From an uncultured Dorea sp. (GTDB taxonomy: Bacteria > Bacillota_A > Clostridia > Lachnospirales > Lachnospiraceae): a DNA stretch of 34,925 nt. Made by a program: the position numbers and the translations under genes. This document shows positions 31,949 through 34,925 of this stretch, one piece after another. The stretch is from contig CAJTRO010000033.1 of the NCBI GenBank assembly GCA_910579015.1, forward strand, positions 1-34,925, written 5' to 3'. The notes under the pieces are model-generated. The model was not told the DNA's origin, did no database searches, and saw only the letters and a program-made list of their open reading frames with translations. How positions within the stretch are numbered: the stretch's first letter is position 1; each line of letters opens with the position of its first letter.

Positions 31949-33100
31949 ATGGAGATTATCAAGGATTTACCAGAAGTATTTGAAGAATTCGCGGAGCAGA
32001 GGAAGAATTCCTTCCTGTCAGTGAAACAGTTAAAGGATCAGGGAGTGCCGGTAGTCGGGGCGTACTGCACTTATTTCCCTCAGGAGATCGCGATGGCGAT
32101 GGGAGCTGCGACGGTCGGCTTATGCTCCACATCCGACGAGACGATTGCGGAGGCTGAGAAGGATCTGCCGAAGAACCTGTGTCCGCTGATCAAGTCAAGC
32201 TATGGATTCGCCAAGACAGACAAATGTCCGTTTTTCTATTTCTCAGATGTTGTTGTCGGAGAGACGACCTGCGACGGCAAGAAGAAGATGTACGAATATA
32301 TGGCAGAATTCAAGGACGTGTTCCTGATGGAGCTCCCCAATACCCAGGGGGAAGAGGCATTGAAGCTGTGGAAGAGCGAGATTATCCGTTTCAGAGAATA
32401 TCTGGAGAAGAAGTTTGACGTCACGATCACAGAGGATGATATCCGTGAGGCAGTCAAGATCAACAATGCCGGCAGACGGTCCTTAAAGAGGCTGTATGAA
32501 GTAATGAGAAACGATCCGGCTCCGATTACGGGACAGGATCTGTTCAAGGTACTGTATGGAAGTACCTTCAAGTTCGACAGAAAGGTAATCCCGGCAGAGG
32601 TTGACGCGCTGGTGGAGAAGATCGAGAAGGAATATGCAGAAGGGAAGATGCTGGATAAGAAGCCGCGTATCCTGATCAGCGGATGTCCGATTGGAGGCGC
32701 GACGGAGAAGGTTATCAAGGCTGTGGAAGAGAATGGCGGCGTGGTAGTTACATACGAGAACTGTACCGGAGCAAAGTCAATCGACAAGCTGGTTGACGAG
32801 GAGAATCCGGATGTTTACGACGCGCTTGCAAGGCGTTATCTGGATATCGGATGTTCCGTGATGACGCCGAATCCGAACCGTCTGGAGCTGCTCGGACGGC
32901 TGATTGATGAGTATAAGGTGGACGGCGTAGTGGAGATGACGCTTCAGGCATGTCATACATATAATGTGGAGACTCTGGCGATCCGCAGATTTGTAAATGA
33001 GAAGAAAGGGATTCCATACATTAATGTGGAGACGGATTATTCTCAGGCGGATATCGGCCAGCTGAATACCAGGATCGCGGCATTTATCGAGATGCTGTAA
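31949..33100 (+). CDS. Double-cubane cluster protein, 2-hydroxyacyl-CoA dehydratase D-like
   Basis: A 383-residue protein of the HgdB/FldC superfamily. Its Cys pattern and length match the double-cubane cluster protein (DCCP/YjiM-like) branch more than the true dehydratases: AYCTYFPQEIAMAMGA (39-54), LCPLIKSSYGF (77-87), KCPFFYF (92-98), ETTCDGKKKMYE (105-116), SGCPIGGATEKV (246-257) and TLQACHTYNVET. DCCP of Carboxydothermus carries a fused [Fe8S9] cluster and reduces small molecules such as acetylene, driven by a dedicated ATPase activator. That activator gene is not present here, and no dehydratase partner subunit is adjacent. AAGGAGG precedes the ATG. Confidence 0.85.
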   Translation: MEIIKDLPEVFEEFAEQRKNSFLSVKQLKDQGVPVVGAYCTYFPQEIAMAMGAATVGLCSTSDETIAEAEKDLPKNLCPLIKSSYGFAKTDKCPFFYFSDVVVGETTCDGKKKMYEYMAEFKDVFLMELPNTQGEEALKLWKSEIIRFREYLEKKFDVTITEDDIREAVKINNAGRRSLKRLYEVMRNDPAPITGQDLFKVLYGSTFKFDRKVIPAEVDALVEKIEKEYAEGKMLDKKPRILISGCPIGGATEKVIKAVEENGGVVVTYENCTGAKSIDKLVDEENPDVYDALARRYLDIGCSVMTPNPNRLELLGRLIDEYKVDGVVEMTLQACHTYNVETLAIRRFVNEKKGIPYINVETDYSQADIGQLNTRIAAFIEML

Positions 33101-33121
33101 GATCACAGTGGATATTTGCGG

Positions 33122-33151
33122 GAAGGAGCTGTTGTAGAAAGCAGCTCCTTC
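33122..33151. terminator. Hairpin between convergent DCCP and metG genes
   Basis: gaaggagctg (33122-33131) pairs perfectly with cagctccttc (33142-33151). There is no clear T tract on either side, so it is a weak terminator candidate. Confidence 0.5.
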
Positions 33152-33169
33152 ATCTGTAATTCCTTTCAG

Positions 33170-34798
33170 CTATAAAATAGCCTTTAACTTTTCTGTTTCT
33201 TCCTCGATCACTTTCTTATCAATCCTCTGGAACAATATTTCAACCTCCGGGAGCAAATATCCGCTTGCAACATGCTGCCTTTCCCAGTTGTTACTTATAT
33301 TCAACCATTTCAATACTTTTTCCGAAGAAAATGGTAAAAAAGGCGAGAGCAGAACTGCTAAGTTCGCTATAATCTGCACACATTGATAAAGTGTATGATT
33401 GCAAGCAGTTTTATCAGTATTTCGTGTGATCCAGGGCTTTTCTGTATCAAAAAACTTATTCGCATTTCTTACAAAATCAAAAATCTCATTGACTGCATCC
33501 TTAAAATATCCGCGTTCTATAAACTTTCCTACAGCGATATACAGACGATCTATCTGATCATCCAATTCAATATTATTGTTTCCTGAAGGAACAATGCCGT
33601 CACAATATTTTTCTATAAATACCAATGTTCGATTTACGAAATTTCCATATGCTCCAAGCAATTCGCTGTTATGACTATGAACATATTCTCTCCACGAGAA
33701 ATCTGCATCCTTTTTCTCAGGTCCATTTACAATAAAAAAATATCGAATAGAATCGGCTTCATAATTATCTAATAAATCCTTCACCCATATCGCATAATTC
33801 TGACTTGTAGATATTTTCCTGCCCTCCAAAGTTAAATACTCACTGGACACAATCTGGTCTGGCAGATGCCATGCCTCTCCGTTTCCCAGTAATAGTGCTG
33901 GTAATATAATAGTATGGAATGGAATATTATCCTTTCCATGCACATAATAATGCCAGGCATCTTCGCCCCATAGCTCAGAAAAAGCATTTGTATTCCACCT
34001 GGCGGCCACTCTGCTTGCTGACAGATAACCTAATACATTTTCCGCCCATATATAAATGGTTTTGTTTTCATATCCCTCCTTAGGTACTCTTATCCCCCAC
34101 TCCAAATCTCTGGTTAGTGCTCTGTCTCTTAATCCTTCGTTAATATACCGCTTTGTAAATGCAATGGCATTTTTCCGCCACTCAGGATGATCTTCAACCA
34201 GTGCTTCTAACTCTGATCGCAGCTTTGAAATACCAATGTATAAATGGGTAGAGTTTTTGAAACTAATTGCTTTTTTGCATACAGCACATTTAGGCTCTAA
34301 AAGTGTTTCAGGTTCTAAAACTGCACCACAGGAATCACACTGATCGCCTCTGGTATCACTTCCGCATTCAGGGCATTTTCCTAATACATAACGATCTGCC
34401 AGAAAAGTCTTACAGCTTTCACAATAAGCCTGCGGAACTTCTTTTTCGTACACATATGGACTTTCGTACAATTTCCTGTGAAATTCCCGCACAAAATCTT
34501 TATGCTCATTTGCTGATGTTTTAAGATAGGCATCATAACTAAATCCTAACCGCTCAAAGCATTCTGCAAACTCTTTATGATAAAAGTCACTGACCTCCTG
34601 CGGTGTTTTGTTTTCTTGTTTTGCTCTGATTGCCACAGGAGTACCATGACAATCACTTCCCGAAACAAAATATACTTTGTCTCCTATTGCTCTATGATAT
34701 CTTGCTAATACATCTCCCGGTAATAATCCTGCAATATGTCCTATGTGCAATGAACCATTTGCATATGGCCATGCACCGCCAATCAATATTTGTCTCAT
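33170..34798 (-). CDS. metG: Methionyl-tRNA synthetase, archaeal/eukaryal-like (type 2)
   Basis: A 542-residue class I synthetase that charges tRNA-Met. I start it at 34798 (MRQILIGGAWPYANGSLHIGH) with GAGGT 7 nt upstream; the longer frame from 34858 lacks a site. HIGH is at 18-21. The signature loop is KISTS (328-332) rather than KMSKS. Four CxxC knuckles (C126/129, C142/145, C154/157, C171/174) give two zinc sites. The phrase ALTRDLEWGIRVP is of archaeal/eukaryal type. There is no C-terminal EMAP-like tRNA-binding domain. It is visibly more AT-rich than its neighbours, a sign of transfer. A main MetRS elsewhere in the genome is likely, making this a second copy. Confidence 0.93.
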   Translation of the reverse strand: MRQILIGGAWPYANGSLHIGHIAGLLPGDVLARYHRAIGDKVYFVSGSDCHGTPVAIRAKQENKTPQEVSDFYHKEFAECFERLGFSYDAYLKTSANEHKDFVREFHRKLYESPYVYEKEVPQAYCESCKTFLADRYVLGKCPECGSDTRGDQCDSCGAVLEPETLLEPKCAVCKKAISFKNSTHLYIGISKLRSELEALVEDHPEWRKNAIAFTKRYINEGLRDRALTRDLEWGIRVPKEGYENKTIYIWAENVLGYLSASRVAARWNTNAFSELWGEDAWHYYVHGKDNIPFHTIILPALLLGNGEAWHLPDQIVSSEYLTLEGRKISTSQNYAIWVKDLLDNYEADSIRYFFIVNGPEKKDADFSWREYVHSHNSELLGAYGNFVNRTLVFIEKYCDGIVPSGNNNIELDDQIDRLYIAVGKFIERGYFKDAVNEIFDFVRNANKFFDTEKPWITRNTDKTACNHTLYQCVQIIANLAVLLSPFLPFSSEKVLKWLNISNNWERQHVASGYLLPEVEILFQRIDKKVIEEETEKLKAIL

Positions 34799-34889
34799 TT
34801 TACATACCTCATTTCTTTTCAATTTTGTAGTGATAACTTTGTTTCTTTTGCTGTTCATTTACAACATGTTTTCTGGTTCGTTGCATTTT

Positions 34890-34925
34890 TGTACTAAAAA
34901 AGCCCTCCTCTCTGAAAAATTTCTT
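34890..34925 (-). terminator. Part of a terminator or attenuator upstream of metG, cut by the window edge
   Basis: On the minus strand a run AGAGGAGGGC followed by six to seven T (complement of 34897-34913) looks like the 3' arm and T tract of a hairpin whose 5' arm would be beyond base 34925. It lies about 100 bp before the metG start. It could be the end of an upstream gene or the terminator of a T-box leader; the aptamer would be outside the window. Confidence 0.4.

Noticed and set aside
34799..34925. Complete T-box leader for metG
   Set aside because: Only a possible 3' terminator arm and T tract fall in the window; the specifier loop and antiterminator bulge would be beyond its end.

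Overview
The window looks like a chromosomal segment of an anaerobic, low-to-mid GC Bacillota of the Lachnospiraceae type. The signs are an alpha ribosomal operon with an enlarged L17, a soluble [FeFe] hydrogenase, strong AGGAGG-type ribosome binding sites, a GH36/ABC sugar locus typical of gut Clostridia and a 2-hydroxyacyl-CoA dehydratase-like iron-sulfur protein. The genus cannot be fixed from the sequence alone. No rRNA, tRNA, CRISPR array or transposase gene was seen.

Layout. 1-2800: end of the alpha operon (rpsK partial, rpsD, rpoA, rplQ), with unusual repeated spacers inside it and a strong terminator after it. 2836-4017: a lone AAA-like ATPase on the minus strand. 4261-7814: two overlapping genes for a glutamate-synthase-like flavoprotein and an M3-type [FeFe] hydrogenase, followed by six 32-bp tandem repeats that begin inside the hydrogenase gene, then a terminator and a ~100-bp palindrome. 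8205-9350: secreted SleB-like cell-wall hydrolase. 9483-11837: uncharacterised protein, Cof-type HAD phosphatase and UppP. 11943-14391: polar amino acid ABC importer whose binding protein appears circularly permuted. 14537-15932: three AT-rich genes ending in a SecB-like chaperone, which look like a toxin-antitoxin-chaperone operon. 16084-18908: proline iminopeptidase-like hydrolase and a convergent KdpDE-like two-component pair without kdpFABC. 19102-20584: xanthine phosphoribosyltransferase and a radical SAM protein. 20727-29880: a carbohydrate locus with two divergent AraC regulators, a YesL-like membrane protein, a sugar-binding lipoprotein, two permeases, a small membrane protein and a GH36 alpha-galactosidase. 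30092-33100: an SfsA-MutY fusion and an orphan double-cubane-type protein. 33170-34798: an AT-rich, archaeal/eukaryal-like methionyl-tRNA synthetase.

How it fits together. The hydrogenase pair probably exchanges electrons between a pyridine nucleotide and H2 during fermentation. The sugar locus probably imports alpha-galactosides; intracellular alpha-galactosidase then cleaves them under AraC control. No ABC ATPase gene lies there, so a shared MsmK-type ATPase elsewhere is expected.

The strongest candidate for an undescribed system is the operon at 14537-15932. A SecB-like protein in a lineage that normally lacks SecB, preceded by two small overlapping genes, the first with a possible ADP-ribosyltransferase YR/STS signature, matches the layout of toxin-antitoxin-chaperone phage defence such as CmdTAC. 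All functional statements come from reading sequence and recalled family features; no database search was run.
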